From assembly GCF_020554845.1 (NCBI RefSeq), contig NZ_JAJCIA010000048.1, forward strand, positions 1-27,974: a DNA stretch of 27,974 bases, in the 5' to 3' direction. The notes below the pieces were generated by a model. It was not told the DNA's origin, did not search any database, and worked only from the letters and a program-made list of their open reading frames with translations. The position numbers were made by a program, and so were the translations under genes. Shown in pieces: positions 16,125-24,079 of this stretch. Every line of letters begins with the position of its first letter. Positions within the stretch are counted from its first letter, which is position 1. The stretch is from Blautia faecis. GTDB lineage: Bacteria; Bacillota; Clostridia; Lachnospirales; Lachnospiraceae.

Positions 16125-16162
16125 AGCTGGGGATTTTTATGATGAAAAATTCCCGGCTTTCG
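16125..16162 (+). terminator. long hairpin terminator after smpB
   Basis: A 14-bp stem with G-U pairs (16125-16138 with 16145-16158) around a 6-base loop lies 11 bases after the smpB stop. It is followed by only a short T-run. Confidence 0.65.
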
Positions 16163-16293
16163 TAAATTTCTGTTAAACATTTATAGGGGATCAGCTGTAA
16201 AGATGCAGCATATAAAAAGTCAGACAGGTCAATATGGTATTTATTTAATATTCGCTGTACAGGCAGCATGAAAACAGTAAAAAGAGGTTGGCT

Positions 16294-16836
16294 ATGGAAG
16301 AGAAAATAAAAGAGAAAACAAAAGAGAAAATACAGGAAGCAAAGGAAACAACAAAAGAAAACCGTCTGATGAAAACCGTAGAGGATTCCAGAACGGAGCA
16401 GGTTCATCTGATCATGCACCAGCACTTAAATGCCGGCGGCAGATTGTTTGGAGGAATGCTGATGCAGTGGGTGGATGAGGTGTCTGGCGTGGTTGCCATG
16501 CGTCATTGCGGGACTTATCGTGTCACAACTGCAGCTGTGGACAATCTACAGTTTAAGGAGCCCGTTTACGAGGGCGAGCTCCTTGTGATGATCGGCTATG
16601 TGACCTATGTGGGAAATACCTCCATGGAAGTGGAAATTGATTCCTATGTGGAGCGCGGTGATGGAATGCGTTACCTGGTAAACCGTGCTTTTTCTGTGAT
16701 GGTAGCTGTGGATAAGAATGAACGTCCTACCCGAATCCCCGGCCTTATTATCCACACAGAAGCAGAGAAAGGCCGCCATGAGGCAGCTCTGCTCCGCAGG
16801 GATATGCGTAAAGAGCGAAGAGACGCCGGGTTTTAA
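16294..16836 (+). CDS. acyl-CoA thioesterase, hotdog fold (YciA/BFIT-like)
   Basis: A 180-residue protein that would hydrolyse acyl-CoA to free acid and CoA. The hotdog signature NAGGRLFGGMLMQWVDEVSG with VVAMRH (about 48-73) holds the catalytic Asp and the conserved Arg-His. The strands FKEPVYEGELLVM and VNRAFSVMVAVDKNERPTRIP follow. An extra N-terminal stretch of about 26 residues is almost all Lys and Glu and likely helical, which is unusual for the family. The ATG at 16294 is used because GAGG lies 6 bases upstream; the in-frame TTG at 16288 sits directly against it. The acyl specificity cannot be read from sequence. Confidence 0.88.
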   Translation: MEEKIKEKTKEKIQEAKETTKENRLMKTVEDSRTEQVHLIMHQHLNAGGRLFGGMLMQWVDEVSGVVAMRHCGTYRVTTAAVDNLQFKEPVYEGELLVMIGYVTYVGNTSMEVEIDSYVERGDGMRYLVNRAFSVMVAVDKNERPTRIPGLIIHTEAEKGRHEAALLRRDMRKERRDAGF

Positions 16837-16865
16837 AAATTGAGACATGTTGTCAAAAACTATTT

Positions 16866-16902
16866 GAGTCAGAGATAGAGAAAACTGTCCCTGGCTCTTT
16901 TT
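16866..16902 (+). terminator. terminator after the thioesterase gene
   Basis: GAGTCAG (16866-16872) pairs with CTGGCTC (16891-16897, one G-U) and is followed by TTTTT. Confidence 0.7.
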
Positions 16903-17004
16903 GTTCACAGAAGAAGTACGCAGGATCTTCCTTCCCGGTGAAGGCACCAGAGAGAATGGGGAAAAGAAACCCGAGAGTTGCGGCGCGAAATCGTGCAAAG
17001 CATG

Positions 17005-17053
17005 ATTTCTGTGCATCGCGAAGCGTGTTACTGTGAATGGAGTGAACAGTAAC
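17005..17053 (+). repeat. short interspersed repeat, copy B
   Basis: The sequence TTTCTGTGCATCGCGAAGCG followed by GTTACTGT and AACAGTAAC is the reverse-orientation relative of 15527-15575. A small hairpin (17027-17034 with 17046-17053) forms its end. Upstream, AAATCGTGC-AAA-GCATGATTT (16987-17007) forms another. It occupies the middle of the 348-base gap before the lipoprotein gene. Confidence 0.6.
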
Positions 17054-17092
17054 GAAAAGTTTAAAAATTGTATGAAATCATCCCGCGTTCGG

Positions 17093-17121
17093 TTGACAAG
17101 TCTGTCATACTCTGTAATAAT
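17093..17121 (+). promoter_or_regulatory. promoter of the lipoprotein gene (possibly through pyrH-frr)
   Basis: A perfect TTGACA at 17093-17098 is followed 17 bases later by AATAAT (17116-17121), with TAATAA overlapping at 16. The leader would be about 57 bases. Confidence 0.6.
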
Positions 17122-17184
17122 AATGGAGAACAAAAAGTGGATATTAGAGGAGTTTAATTCCATTTTGTGGGAGGAATATAGATT

Positions 17185-18156
17185 ATGAAAAAACGTTATG
17201 TGATTCTTGCAGCACTTTTGGTCACTGCTTTGGCAGCAGCTGGATGTGGCAAAAAAAAGACTGAAGATACAGGCAAGGATGGCCAGGTAACCGTGGCTCC
17301 TGCTGAGAATACAGATACAGCTTCAAGTGATGACAGTTCCCTGGTAGATATGCAGAAATCTGACGATGCAGATATCAAGAATGTGATTGGTGATAAGACT
17401 TCCACAGCTTCCAGGCTGATTCTTGTGAACGGTACCGGAGCTGCTGTGAAGGGACTTTACATTCGTCCGACTACGGATGACGATGATGACTGGGGCACAG
17501 AGCTGATCAATGGATTGTTTACTTTGAATGATGGCGACAAGGCTCTTTACTATTATGAGCCGGACGAGAAGGATGCAGATGGAAATGCGGTGACAAGCTA
17601 TGACATCCGGATCACGTATGAGGACGAGGATTATACAGACTGCTATTTCCGTAAGCTTCCGCTGAAGACAATTTCAAAGATCACTCTTCATATGGATGGA
17701 ACTGCTGAGGATGGAATTCCTTATGCTACTTATCTGACAGGAACGAGTAAGACAGAAACTTCTACCCTGAGTGAAGTGATGGCGCGTCTTGGTCTTGATG
17801 ACAGCGAAGACAGTTCTGAGGATGATTCTCAGGAAACGGATACAGCACCAACGCCTACATCTGCGCCGCAGCAGTCAGGTCCTACTTCTGCACCTACATC
17901 TGCACCGCAGCCTACAAGTACTCCGGATAATAGTGGCGGCAGTAATACAGCACCGGATGATTCCAGTGCAGATAAGGCGAAACAGTATATCGGACAGCCG
18001 CTTTCCAGTCTTGTTGCAGCACTGGGAGAGGCTAACGGAAGTGATTATGAGAACGAGCCGGAGACCGGAGAGACAGGATATCATTATTATGACTCTTTCA
18101 CAGTTTCTACCACTGTTGATGACAGCGGAAATGAGGTTGTTGCCGGAGTATGGTAA
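17185..18156 (+). CDS. lipoprotein of unknown function with Pro/Thr/Ser-rich linker
   Basis: A 323-residue exported protein. A type II signal peptide ends in the lipobox AAGC, with lipidated Cys21. Acidic Ser/Thr-rich sequence (22-65) leads to a folded domain (about 70-200, with LILVNGTGAAVKGLYIRP and YDIRITYEDEDYTDCYFRKL). Then come an acidic stretch, a linker with repeated PTSAP units (about 218-255), and a C-terminal domain (about 260-323: YIGQPLSSLVAALGE ... YYDSFTVSTTVDDSG, ending VVAGVW). This end resembles small domains seen in other clostridial lipoproteins, but I cannot name the family. GGGAGG precedes the ATG. It sits where tsf usually precedes pyrH. Confidence 0.8.
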   Translation: MKKRYVILAALLVTALAAAGCGKKKTEDTGKDGQVTVAPAENTDTASSDDSSLVDMQKSDDADIKNVIGDKTSTASRLILVNGTGAAVKGLYIRPTTDDDDDWGTELINGLFTLNDGDKALYYYEPDEKDADGNAVTSYDIRITYEDEDYTDCYFRKLPLKTISKITLHMDGTAEDGIPYATYLTGTSKTETSTLSEVMARLGLDDSEDSSEDDSQETDTAPTPTSAPQQSGPTSAPTSAPQPTSTPDNSGGSNTAPDDSSADKAKQYIGQPLSSLVAALGEANGSDYENEPETGETGYHYYDSFTVSTTVDDSGNEVVAGVW

Positions 18157-18190
18157 AATAAAAGAATAAAAAATAAGGCAGGATAAAAGC

Positions 18191-18892
18191 ATGGAAATGA
18201 AAAGAGTTTTATTAAAATTAAGCGGCGAGGCTCTTGCCGGACCGAAGAAAACAGGATTTGACGAGGCAACTGTTCTTGCAGTAGCGAAGCAGATCAAGGC
18301 AATTTCTGATGAAGGAGTACAGATCGGCATTGTGATCGGCGGTGGAAACTTCTGGAGAGGACGTACCAGTGAGACGATAGACCGTAACAAGGCAGACCAG
18401 ATCGGTATGCTTGCTACCATTATGAACTGTATTTATGTATCTGACCTTTGCAGATATACAGGTATGAAGACTGAGATTTATACACCATTTGCATGTGGTG
18501 CATTTACCAGACTGTATTCCAAGGACAGCGTAGAAGAGAGCTTTGCACAGGGCAAGCTGGTATTCTTTGCAGGCGGTACAGGACATCCGTACTTCTCTAC
18601 TGATACAGCTACGGTTCTTCGTGCAGTTGAGATCGAGGCCGATGCGATTCTTCTGGCGAAGGCAGTTGATGGTATTTATGACAGCGATCCGAAGGTAAAT
18701 CCTGACGCTGTGAAGTATGATGAGATCTCTATTCAGGAAGTTGTTGACAAGAAGCTTGCAGCCATGGATCTTACAGCTTCTATTATGTGTCTGGAGCAGA
18801 AAATGCCGATGATGGTATTTGCTCTTGATGAGGAGAACAGCATTATCAACACTGTTCACGGAAAATTTTCCGGAACAAAGGTTACTGTATAA
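18191..18892 (+). CDS. pyrH: UMP kinase (uridylate kinase)
   Basis: A 233-residue hexameric enzyme that phosphorylates UMP to UDP in pyrimidine nucleotide synthesis. The amino-acid-kinase fold is clear: RVLLKLSGEALAG (phosphate loop), IVIGGGNFWRGR (UMP site), FFAGGTGHPYFSTDTA and LAKAVDGIYDSDP (nucleotide site). AGGA lies about 9 bases before the ATG. It forms the usual pair with frr, 67 bases downstream. Confidence 0.97.
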   Translation: MEMKRVLLKLSGEALAGPKKTGFDEATVLAVAKQIKAISDEGVQIGIVIGGGNFWRGRTSETIDRNKADQIGMLATIMNCIYVSDLCRYTGMKTEIYTPFACGAFTRLYSKDSVEESFAQGKLVFFAGGTGHPYFSTDTATVLRAVEIEADAILLAKAVDGIYDSDPKVNPDAVKYDEISIQEVVDKKLAAMDLTASIMCLEQKMPMMVFALDEENSIINTVHGKFSGTKVTV

Positions 18893-18959
18893 GCGCGTTG
18901 CGCAGAAAATAGGATAATACTGCTACCGGCAGAAAATCATAAAGAGGGAGATTAATTTT

Positions 18960-19514
18960 ATGGATGAAAGAATTCAGAAGTATGAAGAGAAAATGAAAAA
19001 GACATTGGGCAGCTTAGAAGCAGAGCTGACTACTATCCGTGCAGGACGTGCCAATCCGCATATCCTTGACAAGCTGACAGTAGATTACTACGGAAGCCCT
19101 ACACCGATTCAGCAGGTGGCAAATATCACAGTTCCGGAAGCTCGTATGATCCAGATCCAGCCATGGGAATCCAGCCTGATCAAGGGAATTGAGAAAGCAA
19201 TCCTTACTTCTGATCTTGGTCTGAACCCGAATAACGATGGAAAAGTAATCCGTCTTGTTTTCCCGGAGCTTACCGAGGAACGCCGTAAAGATCTGGTTAA
19301 AGATGTTAAGAAAAAAGGTGAGGCAGCTAAGGTTGCTGTCCGCAACATCCGCCGTGATGCCAACGATGCATACAAGAAGCTGAAAAAAGAAGAGGATGTA
19401 TCTGAGGACGAGATCAAAGAGTTAGAGGACAAAGTTCAGAAGCTTACAGACAAATACATCAAGGATGTAGATGCTGCAGTAGAAGCAAAAGGTAAGGAGA
19501 TTATGACTGTATAA
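18960..19514 (+). CDS. frr: ribosome recycling factor
   Basis: A 184-residue factor that splits post-termination ribosomes together with EF-G. The whole family pattern is present: [55 protein letters not shown] and the helical C-terminal part with [12 protein letters not shown]. Length is typical. GAGGGAG precedes the ATG, and the gene is cotranscribed with pyrH. Confidence 0.98.
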   Translation: MDERIQKYEEKMKKTLGSLEAELTTIRAGRANPHILDKLTVDYYGSPTPIQQVANITVPEARMIQIQPWESSLIKGIEKAILTSDLGLNPNNDGKVIRLVFPELTEERRKDLVKDVKKKGEAAKVAVRNIRRDANDAYKKLKKEEDVSEDEIKELEDKVQKLTDKYIKDVDAAVEAKGKEIMTV

Positions 19515-19588
19515 GGGCATATTACCTGAAGCGCAGAGCCGTTTGGACTAAAAATCTGCAAAACAGGATCCTTTTATAAAGAAACAGC

Positions 19589-19618
19589 AAAAAGAGCTCT
19601 TTAAAAAGAGCTCTTTTC
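19589..19618 (+). terminator. terminator after frr
   Basis: Two copies of AAAGAGCTCTTT, each self-complementary, can pair with one another and are followed by TTTT. This separates pyrH-frr from uppS. Confidence 0.75.
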
Positions 19619-19635
19619 TGCCCTTTTGTATGAAA

Positions 19636-19663
19636 TTGTACGAATAATCTGAACGCTTATAAC
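19636..19663 (+). promoter_or_regulatory. possible uppS promoter
   Basis: TTGTAC (19636-19641) and TATAAC (19658-19663) are spaced by 16 bases. The match is moderate, but a promoter is expected after the preceding terminator. Confidence 0.4.
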
Positions 19664-19696
19664 GAAAAAAGAAAAACAAAATACAAGGAGAAAAAT

Positions 19697-20404
19697 ATGA
19701 ACGTACCCAATCATATTGCCATTATTCTGGACGGCAATGGCCGCTGGGCAAAGGCAAAGGGACTGCCCCGCGGCTATGGACATGTTAAGGGCTGCGCCAA
19801 TCTGGAGCAGGTCTGCTATGATATTAAAGATCTGGGCGTGAAATATCTGACAGTATATGCTTTTTCCACGGAAAACTGGAAACGCTCCAGAGAAGAAGTG
19901 GATGGGCTTATGAAGCTGTTTCGCAGCTATCTGAAGAAATGTATCAAGATATCCCGGGATAATAAGATGAAAATCAAAATTATCGGCGACATCTCTGCTT
20001 TTGCACCGGATATTCAGGAAAGCATCCGTAAACTGGAGAAGTTTTCTAAGGATTATGATGAGCTATACTTCCAGATTGCCATGAATTATGGAAGCCGCGA
20101 TGAGATTACAAGAGGAATGCGAAAGATGGCACAGGATGTGGCGGATGGAAAAGTTTCTCCGGATCAGATCACAGAGGATACGATTGGAAGCTACCTGGAT
20201 ACTGCAGGAGTTCCGGATCCAGATCTTCTGATACGCACCAGCGGAGAACAGAGACTTTCCAATTTCCTTATGTGGCAGCTGGCTTATACGGAATTTTATT
20301 TTACAGACGTGGCATGGCCGGATTTCCATAAAGCAGAATTAGTACAGGCTATTGAGAAATATAATCAAAGAGACAGAAGATATGGCGGTGTGAAGGAGGA
20401 GTAA
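19697..20404 (+). CDS. uppS: isoprenyl transferase (undecaprenyl diphosphate synthase)
   Basis: A 235-residue cis-prenyltransferase that builds the C55 lipid carrier for peptidoglycan synthesis. Signature elements are IAIILDGNGRWAKAKG (catalytic Asp12), YGHVKG, YAFSTENWKR, and the C-terminal DLLIRTSGEQRLSNFLMWQ and TEFYFTDVAWPDF. AAGGAG lies upstream of the ATG. The cdsA start follows one base after its stop, showing tight coupling. Confidence 0.97.
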   Translation: MNVPNHIAIILDGNGRWAKAKGLPRGYGHVKGCANLEQVCYDIKDLGVKYLTVYAFSTENWKRSREEVDGLMKLFRSYLKKCIKISRDNKMKIKIIGDISAFAPDIQESIRKLEKFSKDYDELYFQIAMNYGSRDEITRGMRKMAQDVADGKVSPDQITEDTIGSYLDTAGVPDPDLLIRTSGEQRLSNFLMWQLAYTEFYFTDVAWPDFHKAELVQAIEKYNQRDRRYGGVKEE

Positions 20405-20405
20405 G

Positions 20406-21200
20406 ATGTTTAAAACACGTCTTTTAAGCGGTATTGTGCTGGTCGCAGTTGCGCTTCTGACTATTATCAGTGGAGGTTATGTGCTGTTTTTTACACTGCT
20501 TGGGATCTCTCTGATCGGAATGCAGGAGCTTTATAAGGTTATGAAGGTCCGGGAAGACCATTTTAATGCCCTGGAAATTGCAGGCTATCTTGGAGCTGTG
20601 ATCTACTATGTGCTGATGTCGCTGGATTTTGAAAAATATGGAATGATGGGCGTGATCATTTCGTTCATGATGTTTATGTTCGTTTACGTATTTACTTATC
20701 CCAAGTTCAAGGCAGATCAGGTAATGCCGGCGTTCTTTGGGGTGGTATACGTGGCTGTGATGCTCTCCTTTATTTATCTTACCAGGAACCTTCCAGATGG
20801 AAAATTTCTGGTATGGCTGATCTTTTTATGCTCCTGGGGATGCGATACCTGCGCATATTGTGTGGGAATGCTGATCGGCAGGCACAAAATGGCACCAATC
20901 CTCAGCCCGAAGAAATCAGTAGAAGGTGGAGTAGGCGGCGTGGCAGGCGCTGCGCTTCTGGGCGCAATTTATGCAGCAGCAACTGGCGGAAAGATTGCAG
21001 AGTATGCGCTGATTTGTGCAGTCGGAGCACTGATCTCCATGGTTGGAGACCTGGCTGCTTCTGCTATTAAGAGAAATCAGGGAATCAAGGACTATGGCAA
21101 ACTGATCCCGGGACACGGTGGAATCCTGGACAGATTTGACAGTGTGATCTTTACAGCTCCGGCTATTTATTTCCTGGCGAAGCTTGTGCTGGGAATCTGA
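20406..21200 (+). CDS. cdsA: phosphatidate cytidylyltransferase
   Basis: A 264-residue polytopic membrane enzyme that makes CDP-diacylglycerol, the precursor of anionic phospholipids. About eight hydrophobic helices are visible. The C-terminal family signature GDLAASAIKRNQGIKDYGKL followed by PGHGGILDRFDSVIF is intact (about residues 218-253). The start has GGAGG 8 bases upstream inside the end of uppS. A 92-base gap without a terminator leads to dxr. Confidence 0.96.
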   Translation: MFKTRLLSGIVLVAVALLTIISGGYVLFFTLLGISLIGMQELYKVMKVREDHFNALEIAGYLGAVIYYVLMSLDFEKYGMMGVIISFMMFMFVYVFTYPKFKADQVMPAFFGVVYVAVMLSFIYLTRNLPDGKFLVWLIFLCSWGCDTCAYCVGMLIGRHKMAPILSPKKSVEGGVGGVAGAALLGAIYAAATGGKIAEYALICAVGALISMVGDLAASAIKRNQGIKDYGKLIPGHGGILDRFDSVIFTAPAIYFLAKLVLGI

Positions 21201-21292
21201 TTCAGGATTGGCAGCGGGAGGTATAAAGGAATAAGAAGTGTGGAAATGATAAGATGTGATTTGTCCCTGAAATGGACTGAGAGGAATTTCAA

Positions 21293-22435
21293 ATGAAGAA
21301 AATTGCAATTTTAGGCTCAACTGGTTCCATCGGTACACAGACCCTGGATGTAGTGAGAGCTAACGGCGATATAGAGGTGCTGGGAATCAGTGCAGGAAGA
21401 AATGTGAAAATGCTGGAAGAACAGGCAAGAGAGTTTCATCCTCAGCTGATTGCAGTGTGGGATGAAAATGCGGCAAAGGACCTGGCAGTCCGTCTTGCGG
21501 ATATGGATGTAAAAATTGTGTCTGGTATGGAGGGACTTCTGGAGCTTGCGCGTATGCCCCAGACAGACATTCTGGTTACCGCTGTTGTGGGAATGATTGG
21601 AATCCGTCCTACAATGGAGGGAATCAAGGCGGGCAAGGACATTGCCCTTGCAAACAAAGAAACATTGGTAACAGCAGGTCATCTGATCATTCCGATGGCA
21701 AAAGAGCATGGAGTTCAGATCCTTCCGGTAGACAGTGAGCACAGTGCTATTTTCCAGGCTCTTCATGGGGAAAAGCGGGCGCAGGTTGAGAAGCTTCTGA
21801 TCACAGCTTCCGGTGGTCCCTTCCGTGGAAGAAAAAGAGAAGAACTGGAACATGTGACGCTTGCAGATACCCTGAAGCACCCGAACTGGGTAATGGGACA
21901 GAAGATCACAGTAGATTCTGCAACCCTGGTCAATAAAGGTCTGGAGGTTATGGAAGCCAGATGGCTGTTTGATGTGGATCTGGATCATATTCAGGTTGTT
22001 GTCCAGCCAAAGAGCATTATCCATTCGATGGTAGAGTTTAAAGATGGTGCAGTTATGGCGCAGCTTGGAACTCCGGATATGCGGCTTCCAATCCAGTACG
22101 CACTCTATTATCCGGAACGCAGATATCTGGATGGAGAGAGACTGGACTTCCATAAATTGAAAGAGATTGCTTTTGAAGATCCGGATATGGATACATTCCT
22201 GGGGCTTCCAATGGCTATGGATGCTGCAAGAAAAGGCGGCAGTATGCCTACTGTGTTTAACGCAGCAAATGAGCTGGCTGTAAAGAAGTTTTTACAGGAA
22301 AAAATCGGTTTTCTGGATATTTACGACATTATTGCACAGTCTATGGAAAGACATACAGTGATCCGGAATCCTGAGCTGGAGGAGATACTGGCAGTAGAAG
22401 ACGAGACTTATAAATGGATTGAAAGCAGGTGGTAG
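21293..22435 (+). CDS. dxr: 1-deoxy-D-xylulose-5-phosphate reductoisomerase
   Basis: A 380-residue NADPH enzyme that makes 2-C-methyl-erythritol 4-phosphate in the non-mevalonate isoprenoid pathway, feeding UppS. It shows the Rossmann motif ILGSTGSIGTQTLDV (6-20), ALANKETLVTAG, the metal and substrate segment PVDSEHSAIFQ, ITASGGPF, NWVMGQKITVDSATLVNKGLE and the final NAANELAV. AGAGG precedes the ATG. Its stop codon overlaps the ribosome site of rseP. Confidence 0.98.
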   Translation: MKKIAILGSTGSIGTQTLDVVRANGDIEVLGISAGRNVKMLEEQAREFHPQLIAVWDENAAKDLAVRLADMDVKIVSGMEGLLELARMPQTDILVTAVVGMIGIRPTMEGIKAGKDIALANKETLVTAGHLIIPMAKEHGVQILPVDSEHSAIFQALHGEKRAQVEKLLITASGGPFRGRKREELEHVTLADTLKHPNWVMGQKITVDSATLVNKGLEVMEARWLFDVDLDHIQVVVQPKSIIHSMVEFKDGAVMAQLGTPDMRLPIQYALYYPERRYLDGERLDFHKLKEIAFEDPDMDTFLGLPMAMDAARKGGSMPTVFNAANELAVKKFLQEKIGFLDIYDIIAQSMERHTVIRNPELEEILAVEDETYKWIESRW

Positions 22436-22436
22436 G

Positions 22437-23723
22437 TTGAAGATTATTCTGGCATTATTGATTTTCAGTGCGATCATTCTTTTTCATGAGCTGGGGCATT
22501 TTCTTCTTGCAAAGAAAAATAAGATCGTAGTAACGGAGTTTTCCCTTGGAATGGGACCAAGGCTGCTTAGCACAGAGAAGAATGGAACAAGGTATTCTCT
22601 GAAGCTTTTGCCTCTTGGCGGTTCCTGTGCCATGCTGGGAGAGGATATGGAGGATGAGTCCAAGGGGACTTTCAACGGTGCACCAGTGTGGGGAAGAATC
22701 GCTACAGTTGCAGCAGGACCGGTATTTAACTTTATCCTGGCCTTTGTGTTTGCTGTGCTCATTGTTTCGCTGGTGGGCTATGACCCGGCAAAGGTTACAC
22801 AGGTGGAGAGTGGTTCTACTGTGGCTGAAGCTGGTCTTAAGGAAGGGGATATTATCAAAGAATACCAGGGGTATCATATTGATCTGGCAAGAGATCTTTA
22901 TCTGTATATGTATCTGAATAATCCGCAGGAGGATGAGACCATTCATATGACTGTGGAGAGGGATGGCAAAGATGTGGAGCTGGCCTTTAAACCAGACGTA
23001 CAGGTGAGATACCTTCTTGGCTTTAACAGAAAGAGTACCGATTCTCTTGAGGTGGCATCCTTGATCCCGGGAATGGGTTTATCTGAAACTGGCGTGGAGC
23101 CTGGGGACGTGATCACTTCCATTAATGGCACCAGACTGGAGAGTTCGGACGATTATACTGCATATCTTGCAGAGCATCCTCTCACAAGTGAGCCTGTGAC
23201 CATTACTTATGTGCGTGATGGCCTGGAATACAACGCTGAGGTAACTCCATCAGAGTCCCGCACAGCAGTGCTTGATTTTTCTTATAATCTGGCGTACACG
23301 AAGACACAGGGATTTGAAGTGCTGAAGTATGGAACACTGGAAGTAAAATATATGATCCGTTCTACCTTACTCAGCCTGAAAGAGCTTCTTACCGGTGGGC
23401 TGGGCGTAAAGGATTTAAGCGGTCCGGTTGGCATAGCTGATGCAATTGGCAGTACCTATGAGGCAAGTAAGAGTGAGGGCATGCTGACAATCTGGGTAAA
23501 TATGCTGTATATGGCAGCACTTTTATCTGCAAACCTTGGGGTTATGAACCTGCTTCCGCTTCCTGCACTGGATGGCGGCCGGCTTGTATTTCTGATTATC
23601 GAGGCTATCCGGAGAAAACCGGTGAACAGACAGATTGAGGGCATGGTTCATTTCGCAGGTTTGATGGTGTTGATGCTTTTGATGGTTGTAGTTATGTATA
23701 ATGATATTTTGAAGATTTTTTAA
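22437..23723 (+). CDS. rseP: RIP metalloprotease RseP (site-2 protease)
   Basis: A 428-residue membrane zinc protease that cleaves within the lipid bilayer. HELGH (17-21) in the first helix supplies the zinc ligands, and NLLPLPALDGGRLVFL in a late helix supplies the third. Two PDZ-like domains lie between, with cores near VESGSTVAEAGLKEGDII and GVEPGDVITSINGTRLE. The TTG at 22437 is preferred because AGGTGG lies just upstream; an in-frame TTG at 22419 has no site. Expected substrates are anti-sigma factors or signal-peptide remnants. In many Firmicutes ispG and polC follow; here a terminator does. Confidence 0.94.
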   Translation: MKIILALLIFSAIILFHELGHFLLAKKNKIVVTEFSLGMGPRLLSTEKNGTRYSLKLLPLGGSCAMLGEDMEDESKGTFNGAPVWGRIATVAAGPVFNFILAFVFAVLIVSLVGYDPAKVTQVESGSTVAEAGLKEGDIIKEYQGYHIDLARDLYLYMYLNNPQEDETIHMTVERDGKDVELAFKPDVQVRYLLGFNRKSTDSLEVASLIPGMGLSETGVEPGDVITSINGTRLESSDDYTAYLAEHPLTSEPVTITYVRDGLEYNAEVTPSESRTAVLDFSYNLAYTKTQGFEVLKYGTLEVKYMIRSTLLSLKELLTGGLGVKDLSGPVGIADAIGSTYEASKSEGMLTIWVNMLYMAALLSANLGVMNLLPLPALDGGRLVFLIIEAIRRKPVNRQIEGMVHFAGLMVLMLLMVVVMYNDILKIF

Positions 23724-23760
23724 TCTTTTTGAAATGAAAAAGCTGTAAAAAATGAAAGAG

Positions 23761-23800
23761 AAGGCTATGTGTATCAAACGGATATGCATAGCCTTTTTTG
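23761..23800 (+). terminator. terminator after rseP
   Basis: AAGGCTATG (23761-23769) pairs perfectly with CATAGCCTT (23787-23795), followed by TTTTG. A smaller hairpin (AAGATT-TTTT-AATCTT, 23712-23727) overlaps the rseP stop. Confidence 0.85.
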
Positions 23801-23801
23801 A

Positions 23802-23906
23802 TGCAGCAGACGATTCTGCAGCAAATTCCTATTACCCCCAAAAAAAGCTTTTCCAGGCAGTGAGAGGAAATAACGGAAATGCAGATGAGGGGGATGGTCT
23901 GCTGCA
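23802..23906 (+). other. structured intergenic stretch between rseP and the flavoprotein gene
   Basis: TGCAGCAGAC (23802-23811) and GTCTGCTGCA (23897-23906) form a perfect 10-bp inverted repeat enclosing 85 bases. A competing local hairpin GCAGA-CGAT-TCTGC uses the same left arm. The rest, to the promoter at 24004, contains no gene that I can see. Confidence 0.4.
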
Positions 23907-24003
23907 GGCGGCAAATCCTGCAAGGGGATTCCTTTTTATAGGGAAAACTTCCGAATATGTAGTAATAAAAACTACATAATAAAGTGTCGAATAAAAGTAA
24001 AAC

Positions 24004-24032
24004 TTGACATAAAAACAATAATGCTTTATACT
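24004..24032 (+). promoter_or_regulatory. strong promoter of the flavoprotein gene
   Basis: TTGACA (24004-24009) and TATACT (24027-24032) are spaced by 17 bases. Transcription would begin near 24039. Confidence 0.85.
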
Positions 24033-24036
24033 AAAA

Positions 24037-24055
24037 TAGTTTTAAAATCAAACTA
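24037..24055. promoter_or_regulatory. palindromic operator over the transcription start
   Basis: TAGTTT, seven bases, AAACTA. It covers the predicted start site and resembles the fatty-acid regulator boxes of FabT type (TTTGA / TCAAA half-sites; the right half TCAAACT fits well, the left less so). Repression at initiation is likely. Confidence 0.45.
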
Positions 24056-24079
24056 AATTAAAGCATGGAGGATATTGTT

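Noticed and set aside
16115..16290. tmRNA (ssrA) next to smpB
   Set aside because: No tRNA-Ala-like ends, no G-U acceptor pattern and no tag-coding frame seen after smpB.
24065..24079. ATG start of the flavoprotein at 24065
   Set aside because: This ATG overlaps the GGAGG that serves the TTG at 24080 and has no site of its own.
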